A stretch of 64,000 bases of DNA from Burkholderiaceae bacterium 26. GTDB lineage: Bacteria; Pseudomonadota; Gammaproteobacteria; Burkholderiales; Burkholderiaceae. The stretch spans positions 62,001 to 126,000 of the forward strand of contig JYOB01000002.1 of assembly GCA_000955795.1 (NCBI GenBank), given 5' to 3'. Below the pieces are notes generated by a model. It was not told the DNA's origin. It was given only the letters and a program-made list of their open reading frames with translations, and made no database searches. A program made the position numbers and the translations under genes. How positions within the stretch are numbered: position 1 is the stretch's first letter; each line of letters begins with the position of its first letter. Of this stretch, positions 34,733 to 44,341 are shown one piece after another.

Positions 34733-35136
34733 GGCGAATCTCCAAAAGCGGACGCTCAGCCGGCGGGCCGGAGTTTGTCTTTAGTCTAGGGTATAACGCC
34801 CCGGGGTCGCACCAGGTGAAATGTGCGGTATGCGTTGCGCGCCATTCGCCCCACGAATTGCAGCGCTTCCTATACTGGAAACCTTGCTGGGCGGTGCCCG
34901 GTCCGACACAAAAGACGACGGCCAGCGTGCTGTCGATCACATCGCGGTGTACCGCGAGACAACGCGCGGCCGCATCGCGCGTCAGGGGGTCGCCAAGCCA
35001 CGTTGCGGTTGTGGCGCCGGCAGGCCTGTTGTCACGAGGAAACGGGCAGACACAGAACTTTGCTCCGGCAACCCTGAAAATCGGGGGTTGGTCAAGCATG
35101 TCTGCTAGAATCCGCCTGCAAATTCAAAGGCTTACC
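34733..35136. other. Gap upstream of the diiron ferritin-like gene
   Basis: About 400 bases. The left side must hold the glutathione peroxidase promoter and the right side the promoter described at 35103-35111. A frame stays open through most of the right half and joins the downstream gene, but no start or codon pattern supports translation. Bases 34765-34800 include an AT-richer CTTTAGTCTAGGGTATAACG stretch of possible promoter character. Nothing else was recognised. Confidence 0.4.
35103..35111 (+). promoter_or_regulatory. Extended -10 promoter of the diiron ferritin-like gene
   Basis: TGCTAGAAT has the TG-N extended -10 with TAGAAT; there is no good -35. Transcription would start near 35118 and leave about 19 bases before the ATG at 35137, which also argues against the upstream ATG at 35098. 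Confidence 0.45.
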
Positions 35137-35991
35137 ATGCTCTATCCCGAATTGTTCAAGTCGTTGGAAGCGGTCCGCTGGAATATGGAAAAGGATATTC
35201 CGTGGGATACGTTCGATGCGTCGCTGTTGACCGACGCGCAAGCGCAGACCATCAAGATGAATGCCATCACCGAGTGGTCAGCCCTGCCTGCCACCGAGAT
35301 GTTCCTGCGTGACAATCGCCACGATTCCGATTTTTCGGCGTTCATGAGCGTGTGGTTCTTTGAAGAGCAGAAGCACTCGCTGGTGCTGATGGAATATCTG
35401 CGCCGCTTCCGCCCCGAACTCGTACCGACCGAAGAAGAGCTGCACAACGTGCGCTTCGAGTTCGATCCGGCCCCGCCGCTGGAAACGCTGATGCTGCACT
35501 TCTGCGGCGAGATCCGCCTGAACCACTGGTATCGCCGTGCCTCTGAATGGCACACCGAGCCGGTCATCAAGGCGATCTACAAGCATCTGTCGCAGGACGA
35601 AGCCCGCCACGGCGGCGCCTACCTGCGCTACATGAAGAAATACCTGGGCCAGTTTGGCGACAGCGCGCGCAGCGCATTCGCCAAGATCGGTGTGCTGATG
35701 GCTTCGGCGCGCCGCACCGAAAAGCCGCTTCACCCGACCAATCTGCACGTGAACAAGGCGTTGTTCCCGCAAGACACGGTGCAATCGCGCCTGCCGAACC
35801 CGGACTGGCTGGAGCACTGGCTGGACGAGCAGATCAAGTTCGACGCCGGCTGGGAAAAGAAGGTCATCGAGCGCATCCTGCACAACATGGGTCTGCTGTT
35901 CGAGCGTACCTTCGAAACCGTGCAAGACCTGAACCGCTACCGCAAGGAACTCAACGCACGTCTGCTCGGCTCGGCCGAACAAGCCGCCTGA
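35137..35991 (+). CDS. Diiron ferritin-like domain protein
   Basis: A 284-aa all-helical protein with two ExxH iron-ligand motifs, EEQKHSL (in SVWFFEEQKHSLVLMEYL) and DEARHGG (in LSQDEARHGGAYLRYMKKYL), the signature of diiron-carboxylate oxidases such as acyl-ACP desaturase-like and COQ7-like proteins. It is conserved in Burkholderiales with no settled function. AAAGG lies before the ATG. It is transcribed alone and has a strong terminator. Confidence 0.85.
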   Translation: MLYPELFKSLEAVRWNMEKDIPWDTFDASLLTDAQAQTIKMNAITEWSALPATEMFLRDNRHDSDFSAFMSVWFFEEQKHSLVLMEYLRRFRPELVPTEEELHNVRFEFDPAPPLETLMLHFCGEIRLNHWYRRASEWHTEPVIKAIYKHLSQDEARHGGAYLRYMKKYLGQFGDSARSAFAKIGVLMASARRTEKPLHPTNLHVNKALFPQDTVQSRLPNPDWLEHWLDEQIKFDAGWEKKVIERILHNMGLLFERTFETVQDLNRYRKELNARLLGSAEQAA

Positions 35992-36011
35992 TCCTTGCCA
36001 CTGGCAGTGAG

Positions 36012-36043
36012 CGGCCCATCGATTCGATGGGCCGTTTTGTTTT
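36012..36043 (+). terminator. Terminator after the diiron ferritin-like gene
   Basis: CGGCCCATC (36012-36020) pairs with GATGGGCCG (36026-36034), five-base loop, then TTTTGTTTT. Confidence 0.9.
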
Positions 36044-36065
36044 CCACTCCGATTTCGCTTTCGCC

Positions 36066-36563
36066 ATGACCGCTCGCCAGCCTGCGCCCGCCTTTGAACA
36101 GAAGATCTGCGACTCCGCCGACGTGGAGGCCCGCGTGCGCGCCTTGCCGCGCCCAGTGGTCTTCACCAACGGCGTGTTCGACATCCTGCATCGCGGACAC
36201 GCCACGTATCTGGCGCAGGCGCGCGCACTGGGCGCTTCGCTGGTGGTGGGCGTGAACACCGACGCCTCGGTACGGATGCTGGGCAAGGGTGATGACCGCC
36301 CGCTCAACACGCAGGCCGACCGCCTGGCCGTGCTGGCTGCGCTGGAGGCGGTGAGTCTGGTGGTGTTGTTTGCCGAGCGCACCCCGGTCGAACTCATCCA
36401 GCGCGTGCGTCCCGACATCTACGTCAAGGGCGGCGACTATGACATCGATGCGCTGGAAGAAACGCGTGTCGTGCGCAGGTGGGGCGGTACGGCCCTGGCG
36501 ATTCCGTTCGAGCATGACCGCTCGACGACGGCGCTGCTCAAGCGCGTGCGCGCGTCGTCCTGA
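36066..36563 (+). CDS. rfaE2: D-glycero-beta-D-manno-heptose 1-phosphate adenylyltransferase
   Basis: A 165-aa nucleotidyltransferase that makes ADP-heptose for the LPS inner core. Nucleotide-binding motif HRGH at 42-45 in NGVFDILHRGH, then VVGVNTDASVRMLGKGDDRP and YVKGGDYDIDAL. It corresponds to the C-terminal domain of the E. coli bifunctional HldE; here the kinase domain must be a separate gene, as in other betaproteobacteria. The ATG at 36066 sits 23 bases after the terminator, so its promoter overlaps that region or reads through it. Confidence 0.94.
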   Translation: MTARQPAPAFEQKICDSADVEARVRALPRPVVFTNGVFDILHRGHATYLAQARALGASLVVGVNTDASVRMLGKGDDRPLNTQADRLAVLAALEAVSLVVLFAERTPVELIQRVRPDIYVKGGDYDIDALEETRVVRRWGGTALAIPFEHDRSTTALLKRVRASS

Positions 36564-36567
36564 ACGC

Positions 36568-37344
36568 TTAGCGCGATGCCGTGACCGCCGCGCAAGCGTG
36601 CAGGTCTTCGGCGCCCAGCGTTTTCTTAAGTGCGGCCAGTTGGGCTGCGACGCCCGACGCCGCATCGGCGGTGGTCGTCACACGCAGCGAGGTCTGCGAG
36701 CCGAGCCGGCGCGTTTGCGTGACCACGGCCGTGCGCACGTCCTTGGCGCGCAGTTCATCCAGACGCTGTTGCGCGCGCTCCTTATCGCGGAACAGGCCAA
36801 GCGATACCACAAACGTATTGCCTTCCTGCACGATGGCTGAATCCGCCACGTTGCGGCGCTTGAGTTCTGCCACCTTGCGATCGGCGTCGTCGCGCGTGTC
36901 GCGGGCCGGCATGTGGACCCACCAGCGGTTGTCTTCCTGACGCGTGATGCGCTCAACCTGCACGCCCGCCAGTTGCTTGAGCTGATCGATGCCGCGCGTG
37001 GCCTGTGCTTCTGTCAGGCCGCCGAGTTCGGTGCAAGTGCCGCCGCTGTCAGCGGTGGTCAGAGCCGTACGCTCGATGTTCGCCTGCGGGCCCGATGCGG
37101 CGGGCGAGGAAGCCGACGGCGGCGAGTCCGGCGCCGATTTCGGTACGGCGGTGGCCGGTGCAGAAGCGGGTGCCGGTTCGAGAATACGGATTGCTTCGGT
37201 CCGGATTTGGCGGCGCATGCGATCGGGTTCGCGCTCGCTCTCGAACCAGGCCTTGGACACTTCGGGCCCGAATACGCCGGTATTGGCCGCGAGCAGAACG
37301 CCATTGACGAGCAGCAGGAGCAGCAGGGCGAGGCGAAGCGTCAT
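36568..37344 (-). CDS. SPOR-domain envelope protein
   Basis: A 258-aa bitopic protein. TM helix at about 3-20 (LRLALLLLLLVNGVLLA), a charged segment, a Pro/Ala/Ser-rich linker (about 55-95) and a SPOR-like domain (about 115-195: GVQVERITRQEDNRWWVHMP, VVSLGLFRDKERAQQRLDEL), then a helical tail. It is likely targeted to septal peptidoglycan. The ATG at 37342-37344 is preferred over a GTG at 37392. The family commonly follows coaX/birA in betaproteobacteria, as here. It ends four bases from the convergent rfaE2 gene. Confidence 0.82.
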   Translation of the reverse strand: MTLRLALLLLLLVNGVLLAANTGVFGPEVSKAWFESEREPDRMRRQIRTEAIRILEPAPASAPATAVPKSAPDSPPSASSPAASGPQANIERTALTTADSGGTCTELGGLTEAQATRGIDQLKQLAGVQVERITRQEDNRWWVHMPARDTRDDADRKVAELKRRNVADSAIVQEGNTFVVSLGLFRDKERAQQRLDELRAKDVRTAVVTQTRRLGSQTSLRVTTTADAASGVAAQLAALKKTLGAEDLHACAAVTASR

Positions 37345-37445
37345 GGTGCGAACGGACGTGGATTCGGATGGTGGCTCGGAATGCAGGAACACAGCAGCAA
37401 CAACGGTAAGACGTCAGACGAAAACTGCAGCCCGGCCGACCGAGG

Positions 37446-38327
37446 CTACGCCAACGTCGCGGCGCCTTCCCGGCTCGCGCGCGCCAGCACCTGAAGGCCG
37501 AGCAGCACGAGATTATCGTGCATCTGGAACGGCATGCGCAGATGCGGCCCCAACGCGGCGCGTGCTCCGCCGCTCAGCACGCAGCGTGCCGGGCCGGGGT
37601 ATTGCTTCTGCAGTGCCATCCACGTCTGCGCAATTGCACCCGCCTGGGCGATAACACAGCCCAGCGCGATGGCGTCCTGCGTATTGTCGGCCCAGGGCGG
37701 CGCAACGACGTCGCCGGCACTCAGGTAGCTGACATCGACTTCGGGCAACTGCGCCGTGTTGCGTGACAGCGCGCGCATCATCAACGTGAGGCCGGGAAGG
37801 ATCAGGCCGCCGGCAAACAGGCCATCGGGCGTGACGATGTCGAGGGTCGTGGCGGTGCCTGCCGTCACGAGCAGCAGGGCCGTGTCGGGCCACAAGTGGC
37901 GGGCGCCGACCGCGCCCACCCACCGATCAGTGCCAAGCTGCGTTGGGTCGCGATACCCGTTGCGCAGGCCGGCGGTGGCATCTTCCGATGCCGCAATGCG
38001 CACGCGTGCCCCGTCGAACACGCGGGCGATGCGCGCGGTGAGTGCATCGCGCAGCGCCGGGCCAGCCACCGCGCTGATCCACACCTCGGGTGGGGCAACG
38101 CCGGCGGCGTGGCAATCGCGCCAGTCTTCCACCAGTTCAGCCAATCGATCGTGTGCGCGGGCGCCGGCATGCTGCCAGGGCGTGCCGCCCGGTTCTTCGG
38201 GCAGGGCGAGTTCGGCATCGGCACCACCGGCAATCCACGCCCACTTGATGCGTGTATTTCCCGCGTCGATCAGCAATAGCGGACGGGCGGGGGCGGCGTG
38301 CGCGGCAGAGACTTTCAGGCGCGTCAT
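37446..38327 (-). CDS. coaX: Type III pantothenate kinase
   Basis: Cytoplasmic ASKHA-fold kinase that phosphorylates pantothenate, the first step of CoA synthesis. It is 293 aa. Phosphate motif [14 protein letters not shown] with Asp21, GTDRW at 132-136, and [16 protein letters not shown]. The N-terminus ([16 protein letters not shown]) is longer than usual. Its ATG overlaps the birA stop codon by four bases (ATGA), so the two genes are translationally coupled, as in other betaproteobacteria. Confidence 0.95.
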   Translation of the reverse strand: MTRLKVSAAHAAPARPLLLIDAGNTRIKWAWIAGGADAELALPEEPGGTPWQHAGARAHDRLAELVEDWRDCHAAGVAPPEVWISAVAGPALRDALTARIARVFDGARVRIAASEDATAGLRNGYRDPTQLGTDRWVGAVGARHLWPDTALLLVTAGTATTLDIVTPDGLFAGGLILPGLTLMMRALSRNTAQLPEVDVSYLSAGDVVAPPWADNTQDAIALGCVIAQAGAIAQTWMALQKQYPGPARCVLSGGARAALGPHLRMPFQMHDNLVLLGLQVLARASREGAATLA

Positions 38328-39205
38328 GGCTGCTCCGCGTCTGCGCTGCGCAAGGAAACCTCGCCGCTGTGCACCCACTGCACACGTCCGCCGGATTCGA
38401 TCGCCAGGCGGCCTTGTGCATCGATGCCATGCGCCACGCCCTCGAGCACCATGGTGCCGTCCTGCCACAGGCGCACCCGCTCGCCGGCAAAGGCATCGCG
38501 GGCGGCAAACGGCGCAACGAATGGCGCCAGGCCCTGTGCGCCGAAGCGCTGCAGGTGTTCACCCAGCGACGTGAGCAGCGCCGAGAACACGGCATTCGGC
38601 TCTGGCGCATCCACCAGTTCTTCCACGCCCGACAAGCCGCGGCCCAGCGTGCTTTCCAGCACGCGCGGCCGTTCCAGGTTCAGGCCGATGCCGATGACGG
38701 CCCAGGTCCGGCCCGGCTCTGTCCGCACGGTCTCGACCAGGATGCCGGCCAGCTTGCGCCCCGCTATTTGCACATCATTGGGCCATTTCAGTGCGAGCGC
38801 CTGTCCGCTCCCGCCCCGGGCTTCCGCGTACCCAGCCACGGCGTCGGCCACGGCCACACCCACGGCCAGGCTCAGTCCGCCGAGCTGCGCGGGCTCGCCC
38901 GCAAAGGCACAGGCGATGGAGAAGGTCAGGCCGTGGTCGCCACCCCACGGGCGACCTTGGCGACCGCGCCCGGCGGTCTGGCGCTGCGCGGCCAGCACGC
39001 GCGCGCCCAGCAGCGGCGCGGCGCCGGCTGGGGCGGGAATCGTCGTGTTGGCAGGCCAGGCGGCATCACGCACGGCGGCCATCAGGTCGGCGCTGGTGGA
39101 GCCGGTGGTCTCAACGACATCGACAGGCCAGCCGGCAGCCGGGCCGCTGGGCTGGATGCGCTCGCGCGCAAGGCGCCACCGCGCGGAGGGTTCGGCAAGA
39201 GACAT
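38324..39205 (-). CDS. birA: Biotin--[acetyl-CoA-carboxylase] ligase
   Basis: Biotin protein ligase, 293 aa, that joins biotin to the acceptor lysine of carboxylases. Biotinyl-AMP loop [28 protein letters not shown], and a C-terminal SH3-like cap ([19 protein letters not shown]). It lacks the N-terminal winged helix of E. coli BirA, so it is a catalytic-only ligase without repressor function. Stop overlaps the coaX start. Confidence 0.95.
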   Translation of the reverse strand: MSLAEPSARWRLARERIQPSGPAAGWPVDVVETTGSTSADLMAAVRDAAWPANTTIPAPAGAAPLLGARVLAAQRQTAGRGRQGRPWGGDHGLTFSIACAFAGEPAQLGGLSLAVGVAVADAVAGYAEARGGSGQALALKWPNDVQIAGRKLAGILVETVRTEPGRTWAVIGIGLNLERPRVLESTLGRGLSGVEELVDAPEPNAVFSALLTSLGEHLQRFGAQGLAPFVAPFAARDAFAGERVRLWQDGTMVLEGVAHGIDAQGRLAIESGGRVQWVHSGEVSLRSADAEQP

Positions 39206-39391
39206 AAAAAACGGGCGATCAAGTTCGCGCTAAGAATGCGCGCATTGTACGAGCGGTGCTGCAAACACGGGACCGGCGCTTGCTTCAAGCGATGCAAAGG
39301 CCTCACAGTGTGGCAGCCAGTGTGACAGCGTTTGGCGGCGCGTTGGCTACAATTCGACCGATATCCGGCATCACCGCTTACGGAGAACCGT

Positions 39392-40516
39392 TTGATCACC
39401 AGCCGTACACCGCAGCTTGAGGTGCGCGTTGTCGATGGACGCTCTGTCGCCTTTCTTTCCGGCGACTGGACCACGCTCGCGCTGGCCGAGCGCGCCGGCG
39501 TGCGTAGCGCGCGCCAGCAGATCCGCGCCGGGCTGGACAACGCCAACGCGTGGTGCCTGACCGAAGTTGGTCGTATCGACCACTTTGGCGCGCAATTGCT
39601 CTGGCGCGCCTGGGGCAACCAGTGGCCCGAACATCTGGATGCCCGTCCCGACCAGCGCCGCATGCTCGATCGCGTGGCCAAGCTCGACCCCGGCGGCTGG
39701 AGGCAGCGCTTGGCGCCGCGCATGAACCCGGTGGCGATTCTCGGCGAGGGCATGCTCGACTTCTTCGATCACGCCCGTAACGGCATCGCCATGGTCGGCC
39801 AATTGATGTTCGACTTCGGCAGGTTCGTGCGCGCACCGCATCGCGGGCCATGGCGCGAGATCTCCGCCAACATCTACAGCACGGGCTACAAGGCGCTGGG
39901 CATTACGGCGCTGGTAGGCTTCCTGATCGGCATCGTGCTGAGCTATCTGTCGGCCAACCAGTTACGCGTGTTCGGGGCCAGCATCTTCATCGTCAACATT
40001 TTGGGGATGGCCATCATCCGCGAGCTTGGGCCGGTGCTGGCTGCGATTCTGGTGGCCGGGCGTTCAGGTTCAGCCATCACCGCGCAGATCGGCGTGATGC
40101 GGGTGACTGAAGAGCTGGATGCGATGCGCGTGATGGGCATCTCCCACGGCTTCCGGCTGATTCTGCCCAAGGTGATTGCGTTGGCGATTGCCATGCCGCT
40201 GCTCGTGGCGTGGACGGATCTGCTGGCGCTGGCGGGCGGCATTCTTGCGGCCAAGTTCCAGCTTGATATCAGCCCGACGTATTTCATCACCTCGCTGCCC
40301 GATGCGGTGCCGGTAGCCAACCTGTGGCTCGGCATCGGCAAGGGCGTGGTGTTCGGCATGCTGATTGCGCTGGTGGCGTGCCACTTCGGTCTGCGCATCC
40401 AGCCCAACACGCAGAGCCTGGGCGAGGGCACGACTACGTCCGTGGTGGTGTCGATCACCATCGTCATCCTCGCGGATGCCGTGTTCGCCATCCTCTTCAA
40501 GGACGTCGGGATATGA
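39392..40516 (+). CDS. MlaE-type permease of an MCE lipid ABC transporter, with N-terminal STAS-like domain
   Basis: A 374-aa inner-membrane protein. Residues about 5-115 form a STAS-like domain (VAFLSGDWTTLALAERAG, CLTEVGRIDHFGAQLLWRAW); the MlaE permease domain (about 120-374) has five or six helices with the motif ILGMAIIRELGPVLAAILVAGRSGSAI and EELDAMRVMGISHGFRLI. The domain fusion distinguishes it from E. coli MlaE, where the STAS protein MlaB is separate. The start is TTG at 39392 with CGGAG upstream. Its stop overlaps the ATP-binding gene start (ATGA). It moves phospholipids or related lipids between the membranes. Confidence 0.9.
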   Translation: MITSRTPQLEVRVVDGRSVAFLSGDWTTLALAERAGVRSARQQIRAGLDNANAWCLTEVGRIDHFGAQLLWRAWGNQWPEHLDARPDQRRMLDRVAKLDPGGWRQRLAPRMNPVAILGEGMLDFFDHARNGIAMVGQLMFDFGRFVRAPHRGPWREISANIYSTGYKALGITALVGFLIGIVLSYLSANQLRVFGASIFIVNILGMAIIRELGPVLAAILVAGRSGSAITAQIGVMRVTEELDAMRVMGISHGFRLILPKVIALAIAMPLLVAWTDLLALAGGILAAKFQLDISPTYFITSLPDAVPVANLWLGIGKGVVFGMLIALVACHFGLRIQPNTQSLGEGTTTSVVVSITIVILADAVFAILFKDVGI

Positions 40517-41391
40517 CGCGCCCCCGCCATCCGCATATCGAGCACGCCGGGGCGCCGCCGGCGATCACGCCCGCGCGTGAACGCGTGATCGAGGTGCGCA
40601 GCGTTACCAAGCGCTACGGCAAGGTGACCGTGCTCGACAACATCGATCTGGACGTGTTTCGCGGCGAAGTGCTTTCCGTCGTCGGCGGCTCGGGCAGCGG
40701 CAAGACGACGCTGCTGCGCCAGGTGGTGGGGCTGGAGAAACCCACCTCGGGCACGATCCACATCTTTGGCGAAGAGCTGACCTGCCAGGTGGGCAACGAT
40801 CTGCAGTCGATGCGCAACCGCTGGGGCATGCAGTTCCAGCACGGCGCGCTGTTCTCTGCGCTGTCCGTGATCGACAACGTGGCGTTGCCGATGCGCGAAT
40901 TGCGCACATTGCCCGACGCGTTCGTCCAGCGCGTGGCGATGCTCAAGCTGCAGATGGTGGGGCTCAAATCGACCGATGCCGACAAGATGCCGTCGGACCT
41001 GTCGGGCGGCATGATCAAGCGCGTGGCGCTGGCCCGGGCGCTGGCTCTGGAGCCGGAACTGGTGTTTCTTGACGAGCCGACCGCCGGGCTGGACCCGCGC
41101 GCGTCGGACGATTACGTTGCGCTCATCCGCGAGTTGCGCCAGGAGCTGGGCCTGACTGTGGTGATGGTGACGCACGATCTCGACACGCTGGTAGCGCTGT
41201 CCGACCGCATTGCCGTGCTGGCGGATCGCAAGGTGGTGGCGGCCAAGCCGCTGGAGCAGATCATTCAGATCGATCATCCGTTCATCAAGGAGTACTTCCT
41301 GGGTGAGCGGGGCAAACGGGCCCTGATGGCGCTGGGCCCGCAGATGACGGAGGCGGTGGCTGCAGCCTCGCTTTCGACGCAGGAGGATTGA
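40513..41391 (+). CDS. MlaF-type ATP-binding protein
   Basis: A 292-aa ABC ATPase. Walker A GGSGSGKT, Q-loop in WGMQFQHGALFSAL, signature LSGGMIKR, Walker B LVFLDEPTAGLDP and His in VTHDL. The GALFSALSV segment is characteristic of MlaF/MkL-type ATPases. It overlaps the permease gene by four bases and the MCE gene by one, so the operon is tightly coupled. The N-terminal 25 residues are poorly conserved. Confidence 0.94.
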   Translation: MTRPRHPHIEHAGAPPAITPARERVIEVRSVTKRYGKVTVLDNIDLDVFRGEVLSVVGGSGSGKTTLLRQVVGLEKPTSGTIHIFGEELTCQVGNDLQSMRNRWGMQFQHGALFSALSVIDNVALPMRELRTLPDAFVQRVAMLKLQMVGLKSTDADKMPSDLSGGMIKRVALARALALEPELVFLDEPTAGLDPRASDDYVALIRELRQELGLTVVMVTHDLDTLVALSDRIAVLADRKVVAAKPLEQIIQIDHPFIKEYFLGERGKRALMALGPQMTEAVAAASLSTQED

Positions 41392-42359
41392 TGGAAAACA
41401 AGGCCCACGCATTCCTGGCCGGGCTGTTCACGATCGGGCTGGTCATCTTCATCGGGCTGGCCGTCATGTGGTTCAACCGCGACCAGACCGTGCGCGTGCC
41501 GTACGACGTGGTCACGCGCTCCACCGTCAACGGGCTGAACCCGCAGGCTTCCGTGAAATATCGCGGCCTGGACGTCGGCAAGGTCGACAGCATCCGCTTT
41601 GACGACAAGGTGCCGGGGCAGATCGTCGTGCGCGTGCTGGTCGACAAGGATGCGCCCATCACCACCACGACGTATGGCCGCTTGGCGTACCAAGGTGTGA
41701 CGGGCCTGGCCTACGTGCAGCTCGACGACCGCGGCTTCGACAACAGCCAGCACGCGCCCAGCCCGGTGCGACTGGCCACATCCCAGAAGGACCCTGCTCG
41801 CATTCGCATGGATGCCGGCTTCCTCGACGAACTGGACAAGCGCGGCGACCAGATGCTCTCCAAGCTCGATCAGACGCTGAACTCGCTGTCGATCATGTTT
41901 GACGACGAGCATCGCCAGCAGATCACGGCGTCGCTGCAATCGTTCCAGAAGACGATGGACGCCTACAGCACGCTCGCGCAGCAGGCTGAGCCGACCATGC
42001 GCCGTCTACCCAAGATTGCCGACAACCTCGATTCCACGCTGGTGGCCACGCGCAAGCTCACCCAGTCGCTGTCCGACCCGAAGGGGCCGTTGATGACGAC
42101 GCTTTCCGGCGCCGGGACCGATCTGACGGCGGCTACGCAATCAATGCAATCCGCCGCCAATGTGCTGACCTACGAAACGCTGCCGCAGCTCAACGGCTTT
42201 GCGCGTGAGGCTCGCCAGGCAGTGCGCGGCTTCGACCATGCCGTGACGGACTTCAACGCCCGGCCGCAGAGCGTGCTGTTTGGCCCCGCGCCCGGCGTGC
42301 CCGGTCCCGGCGAGACCGGCTTCACCGCGCCCGCCGCCCGCGCTGCGGCCCAGCCCTGA
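41391..42359 (+). CDS. MCE (MlaD-like) lipid-binding protein
   Basis: A 322-aa protein with one N-terminal transmembrane helix (about 7-28, AFLAGLFTIGLVIFIGLAVMW) and an MCE domain (about 38-120: YDVVTRSTVNGLNPQASVKYRGLDVGKV). A long helical region (about 140-280) follows and a Pro/Ala-rich tail. It is longer than E. coli MlaD and has the extended helical needle of PqiB/YebT-type or Mce proteins. AGGAGG lies just before the ATG at 41391. Confidence 0.92.
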   Translation: MENKAHAFLAGLFTIGLVIFIGLAVMWFNRDQTVRVPYDVVTRSTVNGLNPQASVKYRGLDVGKVDSIRFDDKVPGQIVVRVLVDKDAPITTTTYGRLAYQGVTGLAYVQLDDRGFDNSQHAPSPVRLATSQKDPARIRMDAGFLDELDKRGDQMLSKLDQTLNSLSIMFDDEHRQQITASLQSFQKTMDAYSTLAQQAEPTMRRLPKIADNLDSTLVATRKLTQSLSDPKGPLMTTLSGAGTDLTAATQSMQSAANVLTYETLPQLNGFAREARQAVRGFDHAVTDFNARPQSVLFGPAPGVPGPGETGFTAPAARAAAQP

Positions 42360-42368
42360 GGAGATTCC

Positions 42369-43034
42369 ATGCCGATGTTGTCTGCTGTGTTCCGCCGCTC
42401 GCACGTGCTGCCTGCTTTGATGGCGCTGTCGCTTCTGGCAGCTTGCTCCAGCGCGCCCGTGGCGCCCGCCGCGCTGTATGACTTTGGGCTCGCGCCGGCC
42501 GCCAGCGCGGGCGCACGCCTGCCCACCGCCTTGCGCGTGGCCGACGTGGCCGGCCCCGGCTGGATGGACGGCAATGCCATCTACTACCGCCTCGCCTATG
42601 CGCAAAGCCAGCGCACCGACGCGTACGCCAACAGCCGCTGGGTGGAATCGCCCGTGAGCCTGTTCGACGCGCGTTTGCGCAATGCGGCGGCCGCGCGCGG
42701 CCATGTGGTGGGCTATCCCACGCCCGATGTGCCGAGCCTGCGTATCGAGCTGGTCGACTTTTCACAGGTGTTCGACAGGCCCGAAACCAGCCGGGGCGTG
42801 GTGCGCCTGCGGGCAACGGTGTCGCTGGCGCGGGGGGTGATCGACCAGCGCGTGGTGCAGGCCGATGCGCCTGCGCCCAGCCCTGACGCTGCGGGTGGGG
42901 TGACGGCGCTCACGCAGGCGTCCGACAAGGCCATCGGCGAGGTGCTCGACTGGGTGGCGGGTTTGCCGCTGGCGGCGTCAACCTCTGCCGTGCCTGCAAC
43001 GCCCGGCGCTGCATTTGGCACGCGCCGGCGCTGA
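42369..43034 (+). CDS. ABC-type transport auxiliary lipoprotein (PqiC/YmbA-like)
   Basis: A 221-aa outer-membrane lipoprotein. Lipobox LLAAC with lipidated Cys26, then the family pattern YDFGLAPAA, AIYYRLAYAQSQRTDAYANSRWVESP and VDFSQVFDRPETSRGVVRLRAT. In PqiABC systems the lipoprotein PqiC receives lipid at the outer membrane; here it probably plays the same role for the MlaE/F/D-like proteins just upstream (nine-base spacing). Confidence 0.88.
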   Translation: MPMLSAVFRRSHVLPALMALSLLAACSSAPVAPAALYDFGLAPAASAGARLPTALRVADVAGPGWMDGNAIYYRLAYAQSQRTDAYANSRWVESPVSLFDARLRNAAAARGHVVGYPTPDVPSLRIELVDFSQVFDRPETSRGVVRLRATVSLARGVIDQRVVQADAPAPSPDAAGGVTALTQASDKAIGEVLDWVAGLPLAASTSAVPATPGAAFGTRRR

Positions 43035-43051
43035 TACCTCAGCCTCTCCAC

Positions 43052-43070
43052 CGGATGGAGGAACCATCCG
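43052..43070 (+). terminator. Hairpin after the lipid-transporter operon
   Basis: CGGATGG (43052-43058) pairs with CCATCCG (43064-43070) around AGGAA. No T-run follows, so it is only a weak terminator candidate. Confidence 0.4.
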
Positions 43071-43150
43071 TGATGAGCGGCATCGGACGCTATCATGGGC
43101 GGTTTCTTCCGGGCATGTCCGCTCCTCCTTCTAGATAGCTGCTTCTTCCG

Positions 43151-44341
43151 GTGACGGACTTCCACTCGCAACCCGCCGTACCCACTCCGCATCGCCACTC
43201 GCCGCTTGCACGCGCCGGGCTGGGGTGGTTCGTGCTGTTGGTCGTCTACGCAAGCCTGTATCCGTTTGCCGGCTGGACAGACGCCGGCGTCTCGCCGTTT
43301 GCCTTCCTGAGCGCACCGCTGCCGCGCTACAACACCGGCTTCGACATGCTCACCAACGTGTGGGGCTACATGCCACTGGGCATGCTGACGGTGCTGGCGC
43401 TGCATCCGCGCATCACGGGCTGGCGTGCGGTGTTGCTGGCGCTCCTGGCGGGGTTGCTGCTCTCGGGCGCCATGGAAGCGATCCAGACTTATCTGCCAAC
43501 GCGCGTTTCCTCCAACGTCGATCTGGCGACGAATACGCTGGGCGCGCTGCTGGGTGGCATCGTCATGCTGCCGTTTGCGGCGCGGCTGATCGACCGCGGC
43601 GGGCTGCGCCGCCTGCGCCGCCGCTGGTTCGAGCCGCATGCCACCTTTGCGATCCTGCTGATGCTGGCGTGGCCGTTTGCACAGATTTTTCCGCAGGAAT
43701 TCCTCTTCAGCATGGGCGGGGTGATCCGCAGCATCCTGCTCGATCCATCGCCGGATGCGTTTGTCGTCAATTTCCTCAACGGCTGGTTTCCGGAGCTCTT
43801 CGACTGGCAGGACAAGCTGACGGCGCACCCGGAAGCACTGCAGCGCCAGGAACTGCTGGAAGCGCTCATCACCGCTTGCAGCTGGATCGGCACGGGGCTG
43901 CTGGCCAGCGTGGCCATGCGCCGGGGGGCGCCCACGCTGCGGCTGTTGGCTGCGCTGCTGGCCGGCGCGCTGCTGGTGAAGGCGGGGGCGACACTGCTGC
44001 AGTTTCCGCTGGGCGGCGCGTGGGATTGGCTCTCATCCGGCGCGCGTTTCGGGCTGGTCGTCGGCTCGCTGGTGCTGGTGCTGCTGGTGCGCCTGCCGCG
44101 CTGGCTGCGCGGCGCGCTGGCCATGGCCCTGCTGATCGCGCTGATCATCTTGTCCAACGTGCTGCCGCCGAGCCCCTATTCGTGGGTGTCGGCGCAAAGC
44201 TGGCGGCTGGGGCGGTTCGTCCATTTCAACAGCCTGTCGCAATGGATCGGCTGGCTGTGGCCGTTTCTCGGCCTTGGCTACCTCGCCTGGCGCGCCGAGC
44301 AGACGCAGCTGCAGCGGCGCGCCAGACGTCAGGCGCGTTGA
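43151..44341 (+). CDS. VanZ-like membrane protein
   Basis: A 396-aa polytopic protein with about ten hydrophobic segments. The N-terminal half holds the VanZ-like motif: FVLLVVYASLYPFAGW, NVWGYMPLGMLTVLAL and SGAMEAIQTYLPTRVSSNVDLATNTLGALLG. Function of these stand-alone VanZ proteins is not known. The start is a GTG at 43151 with no clear ribosome site, so it is tentative. Its 3' end overlaps the convergent MFS gene by 13 bases. Confidence 0.82.
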   Translation: MTDFHSQPAVPTPHRHSPLARAGLGWFVLLVVYASLYPFAGWTDAGVSPFAFLSAPLPRYNTGFDMLTNVWGYMPLGMLTVLALHPRITGWRAVLLALLAGLLLSGAMEAIQTYLPTRVSSNVDLATNTLGALLGGIVMLPFAARLIDRGGLRRLRRRWFEPHATFAILLMLAWPFAQIFPQEFLFSMGGVIRSILLDPSPDAFVVNFLNGWFPELFDWQDKLTAHPEALQRQELLEALITACSWIGTGLLASVAMRRGAPTLRLLAALLAGALLVKAGATLLQFPLGGAWDWLSSGARFGLVVGSLVLVLLVRLPRWLRGALAMALLIALIILSNVLPPSPYSWVSAQSWRLGRFVHFNSLSQWIGWLWPFLGLGYLAWRAEQTQLQRRARRQAR

